From assembly GCF_000002995.4 (NCBI RefSeq), contig NW_025062476.1, forward strand, positions 4,645,001 through 4,709,000: a stretch of DNA of 64,000 bases, given 5' to 3'. Positions 26,875 through 40,766 of the stretch are shown here, piece by piece. Source of the stretch: Brugia malayi (lineage: Eukaryota; Nematoda; Chromadorea; Rhabditida; Onchocercidae). The translations under genes and the position numbers were made by a program. Numbering within the stretch: position 1 is the first letter of the stretch; every line of letters starts with the position of its first letter. A model generated the notes under the pieces. The model had not been told where the DNA came from and did no database searches. It saw nothing but the letters and a program-made list of their open reading frames with translations.

Positions 26875-29800
26875 CGGAGTTTATTGTAATTGACACCTCC
26901 CTCTCTTCCAATTTTCTTTTAATTTAAAAGTTAAAAACTTTTTGTTATTGCGGCCGGCATTAGATAACAAATTAGATCGCTTTGGCGATTGCCTTCTAAG
27001 ATTACGGACGGCCACTGTCTCCAACTTGTCAACTAACCCTCAAATTACGAGAACAATTTTATGATTATTCTTCTTAAAATAGTCACTTCTTACTTCTATC
27101 CATTTAATAACAATGCTGCTACTACTTAATTTCACAACTTCTTTTTCAACTAATCATTTCAATTGACAATGAGATTTGATTGTCACTAACTTAGTGTCAG
27201 AAATAAACAATCCGTCATGTTTGTCTTCATCCATTTATCCCAAAAAATAAGTAATTAGCATAGCAAAAAAAGTAAAAAAGAGAATTATCCATCGGAAATT
27301 GATATCTATGATAAGAACTAGTCCTGTATGCAACAAAATGAATATAAATCACATCAAATTGTAACATTCAATTTGTTAATATTATGAAGAACAGAAAAAA
27401 GAAACAAGTTTAGCTATTGAGAAAAGTAATATTCGCTCAATGTTTTTCTTCTTGATGGCTTATTGATGACCGATTTCAAATTCGAAACTCATAAAATTTG
27501 ATTATCATTAGTATTATTACCTCTATATCTTTGCTAATAAAGTAAGAAATTATTAAAAAAATCTTCCGGTTTAAGATATTTCTTTCAAGCAGTTTGTTAC
27601 ATAATGATCTTCCTAATTATCTTCCCTATGCTGTTATTGCTTTTCTTCGTCATCAACAATGTCTCCTCGTTCTAGAATTATTATTTCTATTTCAATTTCT
27701 CAAAACAGTCTCTTTTTTTTTTAAGAAAAAACACTGTGTCAAAATAGAATTTTTATTAGAGTTCCGTTTTTTAAATTAATCTAAAATTTATGCAAAATGG
27801 AAATTCATTAACTTTCCTAGCTTATTATCGAGAATTGATTAATTATAATATCTTTTGTAGCTATAAATTTCTTGTAATATCTTTCAAAATTTTAGCTTAT
27901 GTCTAAAATAAGCTAATTCTAAATTATCAATTCATCAAACGTCTTTGATTTATTGAACTTTTTTAACTGTCTGACATGCGGCATTGTCCAGTCTCGAGAA
28001 CGGTTAGTCATTCTATATAATATGGAATATATGTCGTTTATTTATGAATTTTCGATTATTCTATTTGATTTGATTTGCAGTGATTTATGAAATGACCACA
28101 AGATGACCCCGTGGTGAGTTTGCTAAGTAAGCTGAATTTTAATAAATTTGTCCCAAAGTGGCCTTCACTTTTGCGCGTTACTTTGAAATGGTTAGGATGA
28201 AATTTGAAAGAAAAACTTAATGCTCTCTTGTGAACAATTAAAACTTTTTGCGAGATGAAACTTTACTTTAGTTTCACCAAAGAATTTTTTCACTTCATAA
28301 GTGCTTTTATTTTAACTTTCACTTACGTAAAATATTTTCTTAAATTACAATTTTAGATCTTAGACATCTTAAATAAATTTCATCATTTTGTATCATTTTA
28401 AGGGTAAAATGTACAGAAAGTTACTAATTAATCAGCTGATTAATTCAGCTTTTTGTTCTTTATGTTTACTTCAGACAAAATATTGTAGTTTGAGAAGAGT
28501 TATCATTCATTTGGTTTCAAATTTACTATTGTAAAATGAACTTACACTTGTGAACTATTTCAAATCTTGCAACAGTAAAAGAAATTTATGCAATTCCGTA
28601 ATAGTTCACATTTATGACCGGTAGAAATGAGCGCAAAGTCTGAAAATGCTAATTGAAAAGTAAACAAGGCCTTCTGTCGATTATGAAAATAGACACTGCC
28701 TCGTCTTTCATCTCCGTTTTATTGACTTTTACGGACATTTATGATTTGTTTATGTACAACACATAAACATTTATGTAACTGTTAAAAGTTGATATTGTGA
28801 AATTACATGTGACCACACTTACGTCTAATCTCTAATTAATTCTTCTCAGTAAATTCTATTCCCTTTTTTTTTTTTTATTTGAAAAATTCACTTTTGATTT
28901 AATGCATTAGATAGAATTAGGACTGGAAAGTAATTGGAAGACGGGAAAAATATTTTAATGATATTCATTGTGGAGCTATTAGTAACTTAAATTTAAATTT
29001 TTACAAATTTAAATGACTCGTAATTTTGAAATGTTAGCACAAATCATACTAATTCCACAGCTGATGAATTAATTTTAAAAAATAACACAATATTATCATA
29101 TTTGTGTTAAATTGTAATAAAATGTCTGATTGATATGAATTAAATGTCGTTCTTGTCGCAGTTAATATATGATTTTTTGATATATTTAATGATTAAGGCT
29201 AAAAAAGTTGTTAAGAATCAAACTATATTAGAAGTTATATCAGACGATTGAGCATAACGAATTAAAGTTATAGAGATAAATAAGTAAGTAATAATTAATG
29301 GCACATAATGCCAATCATTCTATGATTCTGTATAAATTGCATGACAACTGATGAAATACTGATAAGATGGTTGACATAACTTTTCCCTGTGATATGTTTA
29401 TGTTCGACGAAGGATAGGCAAGAACTGAAGTGGAAAAGGATAACGATGCATTCAATCATTTGAACTGGACACGTGTCAACCATCGCTCCAAAAAAAAAAA
29501 AAAAAAAAGTCTGTTAACTAACTTTATGGTAACCAAATGACACATATCAAACTCTCTGCAAGGATGTCATCAAGAAAACTTGATTTTCAAACAGCACAGA
29601 GTAATATAATTAGTGGTTGTAATAGAAAGTGTCTTAATTTAGCTAAACCATATTGACAACTTTTATTAATATTTGTCGTTCAGTTTTAAATGATACTTAA
29701 AAAATTAGTAAATTTTAACTTCTTGAAAGAGTTAAATTTTGATTTAGCTGCATTAAATTGTATCTATATAAAAAGGTTTTCTAATTTATAGAAAAATTTG

Positions 29801-31374
29801 AGCACATTAAGCGAAAATTTTAAAAAATCTCTGTGATGGAAAATTTTAATATTCGATCTTAAAGATGCAAATAAAAAAAAATTCCTCTATAAATTAAAAC
29901 TGTAAGATTATTTGAAGGAAGTTGAAAGAGTTCGGTAAGATAAAAGTAAATGAGTATGCATATCAGAATGATTGACTCATATATTTGAAGATCATTGACT
30001 GATAAGTTCATTATCCTAAATTCCGTGGGGGTGTGAAATTATCAATTATGCGGAACCTTGATAAATGACGAAAATCGTGTTAATCTAATTAATATTGCGT
30101 TAATTTGCAAAATTTAATGCCTTAGAATCGTCGATACTATTACAATTTAATCATGTGTGACAGTCTCCTGACGAACGACCCGTTTCTCGCAATTTGCTTT
30201 GTGGGCTCACTTATTTTATCAATTTCTTCTTCAAATTACTCTTCGTTCAAGTCGAGAATGCTATTTGTTCATATCTTTTACCATTGTCTTTTTGCAATTT
30301 TTTGACATTTGAACGGACCCATAAAACTTATATTTTCTAATAAGTCTGATTTATTGGTTATAAAAAAAAAAAATTAGAACACGGAGTTTTAAGTTTATAA
30401 TACTGTGATTTTTACAATGACAGTATTATGAAAAAAAAGTTGGGCAGGTAATTTTGCAAAAATTTAGAGCAGCAATTAGGTTAATATTTTGAACATTTAA
30501 ATAAGTAAAATACTTTCATTAAATTTAAATGATTCTTCCACATCATAAATTGCTTTTCAAAGATTACCGGAAAATTTTTACCAACATTTTTTAAATTTTT
30601 CTCGAAAGATTTATTGATATAAACGATAAACAATTTTTATTTACAAATTTCATCTGTTTTCTTTCTTTGTCATTTTTCTCCCCTTGCTTTTTGTTCTTGA
30701 CCCTTTCCGCTTTTGTTTTCTCTTCAAGGCCTTATTGAAGGATAAAAAAAAGTCATTTTTAATTGTCGAGAATTTAAGGAATTTGTGATTTTAGCGCCAC
30801 GTGAAAAACTTGTTCGAAGTTTGCTATGAAGTTTGTTTTGAGCTAAATCCCAAAAACACAGATCAATGATTGATGCTTAGAAAATGACTTAAACCCAAAT
30901 TCTAATAATATATTGATAACAATTGGTAATTAGAAGAATTTGATCAAATTGTGCTGAATTGATGTAATTTTCATTGCCGTAGGCGTACAATATGAAAATG
31001 GAATTTGTTTGCATCGTTCACAATATCAAGAAAAAATTAAAATCTTTAAAAAATAGAAAAATTGAAAATGATAGGAGTTTATTTGAAAATTTGTTTTGGT
31101 TTCATTTTCATCGAATCATCGCCATATGTTTGCATTACTAATTTCTTGCAATATTTTTTTCTTTTTTTTTTTTTTTTTTTGAATGCCTCTTTTACTTTAT
31201 TTCATCTTTCATTTTCATTTCTGTTCAGAAATCGATAATTTTTTTTGTTTTGTGATATTTTCTGAATTGAATGTGTTTCTAAACAAATTATCAAAATTCC
31301 AGCGAACATTCAAAACGCAGTCAATAAAGTAGTGAGATTGAAAAAAGTATTGAAAGGTTGAAAGGACCGGAAGG

Positions 31375-34300
31375 ATGAGATTGATATGCCTATTAAGGTA
31401 TATCTTGGCGACACGTTTAATTCCATGGTCTTTCGGTTTGCCATCACTTTTAGCTCCCGAGATTTTGCAACCTTTAACCTCTATGGTACCACCACATTGC
31501 ACAAAAATTGCTGTCATCAAATCTATGCTTTCGCATGGTTAGTTTTAGCGTAATGCAAGCGTTTTTAGAAATTGTAAAAATAAACTTTATGAAATTTAAG
31601 TTAAATGGACATTAATGTCCATTTAATGCTTTTCTTAAAAAAAAAAAAAAGCTAAACGCATGCCATAAGAGCCTTTTGTGCTTTCACTGAAAATTTTTGA
31701 AGTGATAAAATAAATTTTTTGAAACTTCTCTAATTTTCTTTTTTTTTAAAAAAATTAATGAATAAATCAGTTTCTAGATTAAACTTCTTAATTTTCTAAA
31801 TGCAAAAAATGCAATACTGATAATAAACTTCAAGTTTTTTCTTTTAAGAGATCAAAGATTTGATTTACTTGAAGCATTTTTGATTTATTGTTGTTTGGCA
31901 AATATTTGATGATTAAAATCAAACGAAAACCATTTGATGACTAAATTAAAAGATGACAAATTTCTTATAATCAGTTTATTAGAATTGGAAATGGAATAAC
32001 TTTAGAGAAATTTCTGTAAGAGACAATCATATTGTAATGATTCATTGAAAATTTCAAGTTAATTGTCAAAGTAAAATTGATGATTACATTGGAATTATTT
32101 GAAAAAATTATTGAAAACCAAATGATAGGAACGAATGAATAAGTAAAATCCTATGAATTTTTAGATTTAATGAAAAAAAGAAGTCATTGTTTTGATAAAT
32201 TAATTACATCGAGAAAAATTTACTCATTTCTTTTTTTTTTTTTTTCATAATTCTCAAAAATTTGTTTACTTCGAAATTAACAGAATGAATAAATTATAGC
32301 ATCCGGTGATGACCTTATTCGTACTATGCAAATGAATATTCGAATTGGTCTTCAAAATACTGCTTGCTTTCGATTAGAAAATAATACCAATGACAGAGAT
32401 TCATTATTCATTGATGTCCTCAACGCAAGGTATTCCGTCTTTCTCTGAAATAAATTACAATCTTATGAAAAAAAAAAGCAAATATTTATTCAAAATAAAC
32501 TCAAATGTTTTTTTTTTTAAGACAAAATTAGAATAAAAAAAAAAAAAAAAAAAAGTATTAAAGAAGTAAAATAAGCTTACGAGTGTAACAAATGATTAAT
32601 TGTTGATAATAAAGTAAGTATTAATTTTTTTTTTCTTTTTTATTCTTACTCTAAAATAAATTTAAATGAATTAATGATATCAGAAGTGGTGACCAAGGAT
32701 GGTTACATACATTGACACTGTCACGATTAGAGCATCATCATCCAATTTCACAGCAATATGAATTTGCAATCCCAGAAGTACGAACAAATTGTATTTGTGA
32801 GTGTAACGTAAATTCAGATATTTGTTCCGCTAGGACATATTCCTTTGCTCATTGCGCTTACAATAATAACACACAGGTAAGTATCAGGTACCATCATCCT
32901 TCTGCCTCCTTTTTTTTTCTGTTCAAATTAGTTTAATTATGATTGTCAGATAAGAATGAAAATTTTTATTAATTATAATATTACTGAAGAAAAAAACATA
33001 AAATGCATAATTGATATTTCAAATAATTTCCAAATGCTATGGAATTTTTCTGCTACCACAACGGTGGTAATTAAATTGATTATATAAAATTTGCTCATTT
33101 TTTTTTTTTGATTAAAATGAGCAGAAAGTTTATTTCTGAAAACGAACGAGGAAGATTGATGAAATTTGAAAATCTTTTTGTTATGAACCAAAATAAATAG
33201 ATTGTGTTCCATTAACAAATAAATTATGGTTGTAGGTAATTAGAGAAATTACAAATAAAAGCAAAAATATAGGCACGCATAAAATTTTATTATCTATCAA
33301 ATAGTTGCGATCGAACTTAAACGTGATGGATCGAATAGATCTGATGAAGTATACGTGATGGATCGAATAGATCTGATGAAGTATACGTGATGGATCGAAT
33401 AGATCTGATGAAGTATACGTGATGGATCGAATAGATCTGATGAAGTATACGTGATGGATCGAATAGATCTGATGAAGTATACGTGATGGATCGAATAGAT
33501 CTGATGAAGTATACGTGATGGATCGAATAGATCTGATGAAGTATACGTGATGGATCGAATAGATCTGATGAAGTATACGTGATGGATCGAATAGATCTGA
33601 TGAAGTATACGTGATGGATCGAATAGATCTGATGAAGTATACGTGATGGATCGAATAGATCTGATGAAGTATACGTGATGGATCGAATAGATCTGATGAA
33701 GTATACGTGATGGATCGAATAGATCTGATGAAGTATACGTGATGGATCGAATAGATCTGATGAAGTATACGTGATGGATCGAATAGATCTGATGAAGTAT
33801 ACGTGATGGATCGAATAGATCTGATGAAGTATACGTGATGGATCGAATAGATCTGATGAAGTATACGTGATGGATCGAATAGATCTGATGAAGTATACGT
33901 GATGGATCGAATAGATCTGATGAAGTATACGTGATGGATCGAATAGATCTGATGAAGTATACGTGATGGATCGAATAGATCTGATGAAGTATACGTGATG
34001 GATCGAATAGATCTGATGAAGTATACGTGATGGATTGAATAGATCTGATGAAGTATACGTGATGGATCGAATAGATCTGATGAAGTATACGTGATGGATC
34101 GAATAGATCTGATGAAGTATACGTGATGGATCGAATAGATCTGATGAAGTATACGTGATGGATTGAATAGATCCGATAGACGTGATGAATAGAACAAAAT
34201 TATTTAAATGCTATCATACATTTCAATAAGATTTAAAAATTTTATTCAACACAAAGTCTTCATAATACAGTGTAGCTATTTTGTTCGAGATTTGTGATAA

Positions 34301-37169
34301 GATAATATAATTTTATCAATGATACTAACAAAAAAAAAATCGAGAGTTTTTTAAATTAATTTTATACATTTTCATTATTTTCTAATAGTTTCTTATAAAA
34401 AATAACAAAAAAATTTCTGTAAAAATTAATAAAAATTCATAAAATTCAATCAAAAATTAACAAAAACTTTGTAATTTTATAATAAAACTGAAAAAAATCA
34501 ATAAATTTTGTAAAAATTGATAAAAAATTTTGTTTACAAGAAAATTTATGAAGAAATTTTTGCGGTTTTTACAGGAAAATTGTTTTCGAACATTTCATCC
34601 AAATCAGGCAGATACCGGATGTTCACCGGGCAGTCAGTCAAAGCTATGCTGTGAGGTAAAATTGACTTCTAACATTAATTTTCGAAACGAAATCATAGTT
34701 CTTAGAAATTTTTTAATTTTTCTTAACAGATTTCGGATTTAAGATGAATTATTGAAAAAACTTATTCATTTAGACAAATAATATCAAAGTAAAACTTTGA
34801 GGATGAATGTACCTTACTCTTAATTTATTTTCAATTAATTAATTTTTAAGGTAAGCTTCACACCATATCAAAGCAAATCATACGTAGCTATGAAACTGGA
34901 GCAACCGACGACATTTGTCACTTTTAAATACGTTGCATATGATTATACAGCTGGCCGATGGATTGAAAAAGATAAAAATACCATTCGAGTAGAAATTGAT
35001 GGTCAAACACAGTGGTTATTTTTGGACAGGTAACGTGTATGTGTGTGTGTGTATGTGTGCGCAAAAGTCTGTCTTCGTCAAGTTTCACCTCGAGACTTTG
35101 AAAAAAAGTGCAATGATTTCTTACTGGTATGATTCAAATTTTCATTGATAGTAATTTTGAGATGGCGTAGACTGGAATTAGGAGTAAGTGCAGGTGGTCG
35201 AGCTAGTCATCAATTGGAGAGTGGAATGTATTTCGCAGCAAATAATCCTAACGGTGAAATGGATGAATTACGACAACAAGTAATTAATGAAATCAATGAA
35301 AACAAGTACGTTTCAATTAGAATAAAGATAAGTAACCTTTCCAGCTTGAATAAGTTTGAATTTTAATTTTTTTAAGTAACATTTCTAGGCTTCGATAATT
35401 TCAATTCCACCTTTTTTTTTTAGTTTTGATAAGCTGGGATGGTTTCGTAAAGATGCATTGGGACATTTCACAGTACGAAATGGAAAAGTTAAAATACAAC
35501 GAATGCATTTAGCAAAGGTTGAAAATTGCAAAGATCAAAAATCGCAGAGTTTTCTTGACGCTCATCATTATGTCGATTATAATGATCCCGAGGTTTACAG
35601 CTTCCTTTCTATTCATTGCTATTCAAAGACAGTATTTTGAACTAAGATAAATACCTAATTTCATTTGATAAAAAAAGGAGAAAAATATATTGAAATTTGA
35701 AATATCTACTTGAAAATATATTAGATTGGACTATGGCATAGCTTAAATTTAAGATTTGGTTTAGATTAGATTTATTTGGAATTTTGGTTGAAATGAATTG
35801 TTCATTTCGAAAAAGTCTAAAATAATATGAATTTATTTGTTATTTAATTATTAACATAAAGGAATAATAAGCATAACACAGTATTATAAACTGAATATGC
35901 TTTTCAGAATCCGGAACGTTTTGCACTGGAAGCAGTTGTAGAACGAATTTATCCATGGATAAGAAGTGCGAGAGTTGCTGATGGATCTGGACGACATGTT
36001 GTGGTGACACATTCCGAGAGTACCAATATAGAAGTTGCATTGCAAGTATGTTAATTTTTTAATCTCATAAAATTTCATACTGTCTTGAAAACAATAGTTA
36101 AAATTCAAAATGATTATAATTAGATAATTGAAACTTGAATTTCAGCTTCATGAAGACACATATAGTTTGTCATTTGTACATGATTTTTCAAAAATGGACG
36201 ACTTTTCGGGTACTGTAATTGTTGATTTCAAATCGAATCGTTTCTTTAATCTGACTGTATACAATGCTACTGGTATTATACATGGTACTGTGAAGAAGAC
36301 AACAGATAAAAGCAGCAGTGATGAATTTCAGTAAATTTTTATATGCAATATTTTAGAGGAAGCAAAAAGTAATGAAATTTTATCCACTAACCATTTAAAA
36401 TGTTACATTTTAAAAGTAAGAAGAAATTAAAGAAATTTTTTTTAAAATTATTTAAACAAAAAAAAAGGATGAGAAAATGATATCTTTAAGCAGTACATTT
36501 TTATTAATTTTAGTTTCACAACTTATATTGGTGATATGCGAGGTACCAACAAAACTCTTATCGTACCCTTACCAGCACTTATCAGTGGTGGTGATCGAAT
36601 GATTTGTCTTCATGCTGATAACGATAATTCCAATGAACAAGAAGAAATCTGTAGAATAATTGTATTCAAGGAAGTTGCTCTAGAAGTAATTTTAATTCTG
36701 ATTGTTTTATTTGTATTTTTGCTAATACTAATACTTCTGATAGTGATTAATTAGTAATCATTGATAGTTATTGATATTCATAAAAGAATTTATTTTGCTA
36801 ATCACTGATCATTTAGAAGAGTGAATTATTATTTTTTATTGATAACTTAACTTATTGCAGATCAATTTGCTGGAAAATACTTGGAAAGAAATTGATGGTC
36901 ATTGTCCAGAATGTAATAAATTAACGATGGGAGGTTTTTTGAGCAATTTCAATCCTGTAAACTGGGCTAACGGTATTTCATCAGTTTCAAATTTTGTTAT
37001 GGTGATTACTGATGTTGTTGTTTATATCATTTTATTGCTTATTATTTATTTCATACTAACAAGATGCTTAATACCATGTCTTAAGTGTGCTTTTTGCTTT
37101 CCATCGGGTCCATTATGTTGTAGTTTTAGTTCGCCAAGTTGTAAATCAAAGAATGCGCAACATCATTAA
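31375..37169 (+). CDS. EFF-1/AFF-1 family cell-cell fusion protein (type I membrane fusogen), 620 aa
   Basis: This is a cellular nematode fusogen. Family members act on both partner cells to merge plasma membranes during epidermal, vulval and other syncytium formation; their ectodomain fold resembles class II fusion proteins. Eleven exons: 31375-31537, 32300-32429, 32684-32876, 34575-34655, 34851-35029, 35162-35305, 35424-35592, 35908-36045, 36146-36330, 36514-36685, 36861-37169. These give 1863 nt. A hydrophobic N-terminus (MRLICLLRYILATRL) fits a signal peptide. The ectodomain has a Cys-rich motif (CICECNVNSDIC) near residue 140, further Cys pairs (CSPGSQSKLCC) and several N-glycosylation sequons. 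One transmembrane helix lies at about 563-585, followed by a 35-residue tail with seven cysteines. The short tail leans towards AFF-1 over EFF-1A, but I cannot settle paralogy. The length fits (AFF-1 589 aa, EFF-1A 658 aa, from memory). AATAAA lies at 37251-37256. Confidence 0.85.
33321..34178. repeat. Minisatellite, 32-bp unit, about 27 copies, in intron 3 of the fusogen gene
   Basis: A tandem array whose unit contains GTATACGTGATGG and AATAGATCTGATG. Units are almost identical; the only changes noticed are a C-to-T in GGATCGAAT near 34033 and 34161 and a degenerate last unit. It lies wholly inside the 1.7-kb intron 32877-34574. The near-perfect homogeneity points to recent expansion or gene-conversion-like homogenisation. 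The true copy number may differ from the assembly. Confidence 0.97.
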
Positions 37170-38154
37170 AGTCAATAACAAATTTCAACGTAGAAAAACA
37201 ATTTTTTTAATTTCCAAAATAGTTGTAAAATTGAAATATCTCATACTCCTAATAAATTTTAGTACATCGACCATCTGTGCTTTAACTATTGTATTTCGGG
37301 TAATTATCCCTTAGCTTATTCTCCCATAATGATCAAAGATCAGGAAGGAGTCTCGGGTATAATTATAATACATTTTATGCTAATTAATAAATTACAAATA
37401 AGCATGTAAATTTGCATATTGTAGTACCTACCTAACCTGGGAATTATCTGTTACGTATTTAATGTGATATTAATTGCGGGTGCTCATTTTGTAATTATGT
37501 CTTCTTAATTTTCTCTGTGTCGTTGTCGTTTGTCATCTGTGATTTCCTAAAGTGCCTAACTTCTCTCTTATAATTCTGCCTTAACTGCCAAAGACATCGT
37601 TTTTTTTTTTTTTTTTTGTTTTTTTAATTTTTCTAAAAATTTTTTAAAATGATATGAGAAAGACATGCTATTATTTGATTGAAAAATTAAACAAATTAGC
37701 AGTTAGTTTTTTAATTTATAACAAATATACTTTTCAACCAATCAATATTTTTTAATTTTGTTCAAATAATGATAAAAATTCATAATAAAGACATTGCCAA
37801 TCGTCCTTCCTCTCATTGTTTTGAAGTATAAAGCTAATATTTTTTGTGCGTGAAATAAAGTTAATAATAATTGAAGTGTCGTTCGTCAATTACAGTATGC
37901 AAAAATTTTATTCGCTCTAACGAATTAAAATGAAACATACATCGAAATGAAAATTCTATTTGATTTTATTGCTGTTCTAAAATATTTTTGAGATAAAGAA
38001 AAGCCTTTTTATTTTTTTTGACTTTTTATTTTTATTTTTTGTGAAATGAACTTAAGGTTAATAATAATTGTAATAGTAATAATAAAATTGTGAAATATTT
38101 TCCCTCCATATTGATAGTAATAATTAATAATCACAACAATTTAGTAGTAATGGC

Positions 38155-38188
<34 letters not shown>

Positions 38189-40766
38189 TAATAATAATAA
38201 TAATAACAGTATAATGACGATGGATAATAATATAATATTTCTCAATAATAATTAATGATAATGAATGATAAGAAAACAGTAATAATGATAGTAATTGATA
38301 AGAGATATTAGTCTTGTTTCAGTGTTGAAATTCAGTATCATATCGTATACTACACTAAGAATTATTGATTTATTGATTTTCGTAATGATCAAATGATCCA
38401 TTCCAATTGCAGTGTTATGCAAACATTTATTTATGAATGAATCGGAAAAATAAAGAAAGCAATAATTCATTCCATTTTACTTCAGTTATTCATACCCAAT
38501 CTAAAATTACTTTAATTCTTCCATTGAAGCAATTAAATTTAGAGAAAGTTTTGTGATGTTTCACTTATGAAATTAAAATTACTTAGTGAGAATAATATTC
38601 ATTGTATTTCTAGAAATCTTATTTAAACTTATCTTATTTCAAAATCACAATGATAATTTTTTTTTACTGTAGAAGAAATAAACTTTGTAAAAGAAATGTT
38701 GTAATTATCCATAAATGAATAATTCGTTGAGTTTTTAAATGGATAATTGACAGCAGTGAATAGTAATTCTATGAGATTAAAAGTATCAGCGCCTTATCAT
38801 TTTGATTTCAATTGATCACAATTTATCATTTAATTTTATCTTTTGCCATGTTCTTACTCAAATTTTCGATCTGTTTACTAATCATTTGACATATCCGTGT
38901 TCAATTTTAAAAAGTGATAGTAGTGCTCTTGAATTGTCACTAAGAAGAGCAAAAAAGACTTAAACGAATTTGACTAAAGTACCCATCAATCAGTGATTGA
39001 TATCGTTTATTTTTGGATGATGACTTCAAGCACAAAAGTTTGATATGCTTTTAACTAATGTTTTGAGAGAAAAAAAAGTTGTAAAAATTGAAAATTTTAT
39101 TTTTAAAGATAACTAAAACTTACTAGCTATATTAACAAATTGAAAGTACTTTTTAGCTAGATTCTCTTTTTTACAAAGAAAAAAAAAAAGAAGATGCCAA
39201 CAAATTTTTTTAATTGGATGTTAAATTGAAGTGAATACAGCAAAGTAAGAGCGGTTATGGAGCTACAATGAATTCGTAATGAATGATAATGGCGCATTGA
39301 AGCGCAACTGGGCGGCATTGAACAGCAGCAATCCATCATCACATTTTGAAATATTGTAATGATGTCTTTATTCATATATAAAAAGAACAATGCAATGCAT
39401 TATTAAAGTAATAACAAAAAAGAAAAACGAATAAATAAGCAATAAATGAAATGGAAATTGAAGATTAGTTATGAAATGATAAAAATGAAATTAATTGCAA
39501 TTGAAATGACAGTAAGATTTGATTATTCTTTAGCCAATTAATAAACGAACTTTTTCTTTTCTTTTTAAAAAAAAAGCCTAGCAATTTGCATGATATATCA
39601 CAATTAATGCACTCTTGTCATTCACACATTCGATAAGGTAGGCTTTTTTCTTTCTAAGAACTCATACACATATATAAATTTTCTTTTAAATTTAAAAATT
39701 AATCCAAAAGAAAAAATTGGTCAATCTTATCATTTACATCACTTTATTTAATATTTTATAAAGAAAATTTGAATAAATCTGTAACGAATTGAATTGAGCA
39801 GAAATTGATAGCATTGTTGTTGCAATGAATAGTTGAGTGTTGTTAATTTGAATAGATTTTTATCAACGATAACGTTCAAAGAATTTACAAATCTGTTAAT
39901 TAAAAAATCGAATCATAAAAAAAGATATTACTTTTTATAAATTTTATGTGTTATTTATAATTATTTTATGTGATCATTTTTAAAGGATTAATGATTATAC
40001 ATTGTTCATGCAATCTTAATTATATCTCAATTATTATTCTATCAGACGTATATTAGAAAGAGATTTCATTTTGCTGACTTATTTTTAACTAACCTTTCTT
40101 TGCTGAAATGTATCAATTTTAATGAATGAAAGTTCTGCATAAAATTTAAATCCTTGAAAAAGGAGAGGAGAAAAAAAAAATAGAATGGCAATAATTGCGT
40201 TTATATCAAATTATCATAAAAAATCATAGAAAGGAGAGAAAAAATCGTATTTCATTTTGATTTAGTATAATAGATTGTTTTAAATTTAATTATGCTATCT
40301 TGAAAAGTTGACTTAAAAAGAGAAAATATGCACAAAAGTAAAGATATGTAAAAGATTTCAAAAAAATAAAAGACGAAATGTTCGTAAAGATAAAAGAGAT
40401 GTAAGCAGGTCTACAGTAAACTTTTAATCTAAGATTTCAAATTATATAAATTTATATGGAAAAGCAGCAAATACATTTAAGAATCTTTGATGCTAAAACT
40501 TTCTAGTTGTGATGAATAAAAACAAATCATATCATTATGTAAATGTTTGATAAAAAGATAAAGGTATTCTGCCTAGCTTTTATCAATTATATTATTTATC
40601 AATTGAAAATGTGATATTTTCCTAAAATGACATCACAGCTTAAAATGATATAAGTTTAATTTTAAACTTATCAAGTTAATAGGAGAGGATGAATTGGAGA
40701 TAATGATGAACAAATAAAATTTGAATTCTAATGTTTCAGTAACAGACTTGAATAATTAATAATTAA
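37170..40766. other. Convergent 3' intergenic region between fusogen and globin
   Basis: The fusogen polyadenylation signal is at 37251-37256. AT-rich DNA follows, with a poly-T at 37601-37617 and an (AAT)n tract at 38154-38206. A patch at 39240-39330 is slightly GC-richer but gave no exon. No gene supported. Confidence 0.5.
38154..38206. repeat. (AAT)n microsatellite
   Basis: About 17 AAT units with one interruption. Confidence 0.9.

Larger units (their letters stand above)
20346..31374. other. Eleven-kilobase AT-rich region with no recognised gene
   Basis: I read both strands and found no exon chain matching a known family. Contents: a maoc-1 3' flank with AATAAA at 20680; a CpG-containing patch at 20960-21080; a 95-bp inverted-repeat element at 21362-21456; AAT/ATT simple sequence at 25112-25232; ATGATA-like repeats at 26396-26420; a TG tract at 26811-26874; and a GC-richer island at 26948-27060. 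The region lies directly upstream of the fusogen gene and may carry its control elements. That is inferred only from position and from the tightly cell-specific expression known for eff-1 and aff-1. Confidence 0.5.

Noticed and set aside
31215..31520. Minus-strand ORF overlapping the first fusogen exon
   Set aside because: The plus strand gives a signal peptide and a phase-consistent join to the next fusogen exon, so the minus frame is a shadow.
33321..34178. CRISPR array
   Set aside because: The repeats are contiguous without unique spacers, and this is a eukaryotic genome.
33181..34197. 338-residue minus-strand ORF as a repeat-protein gene
   Set aside because: It is the translation of the intronic minisatellite. 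It has no start context or conserved non-repeat domain, and it lies antisense inside a well-supported gene.
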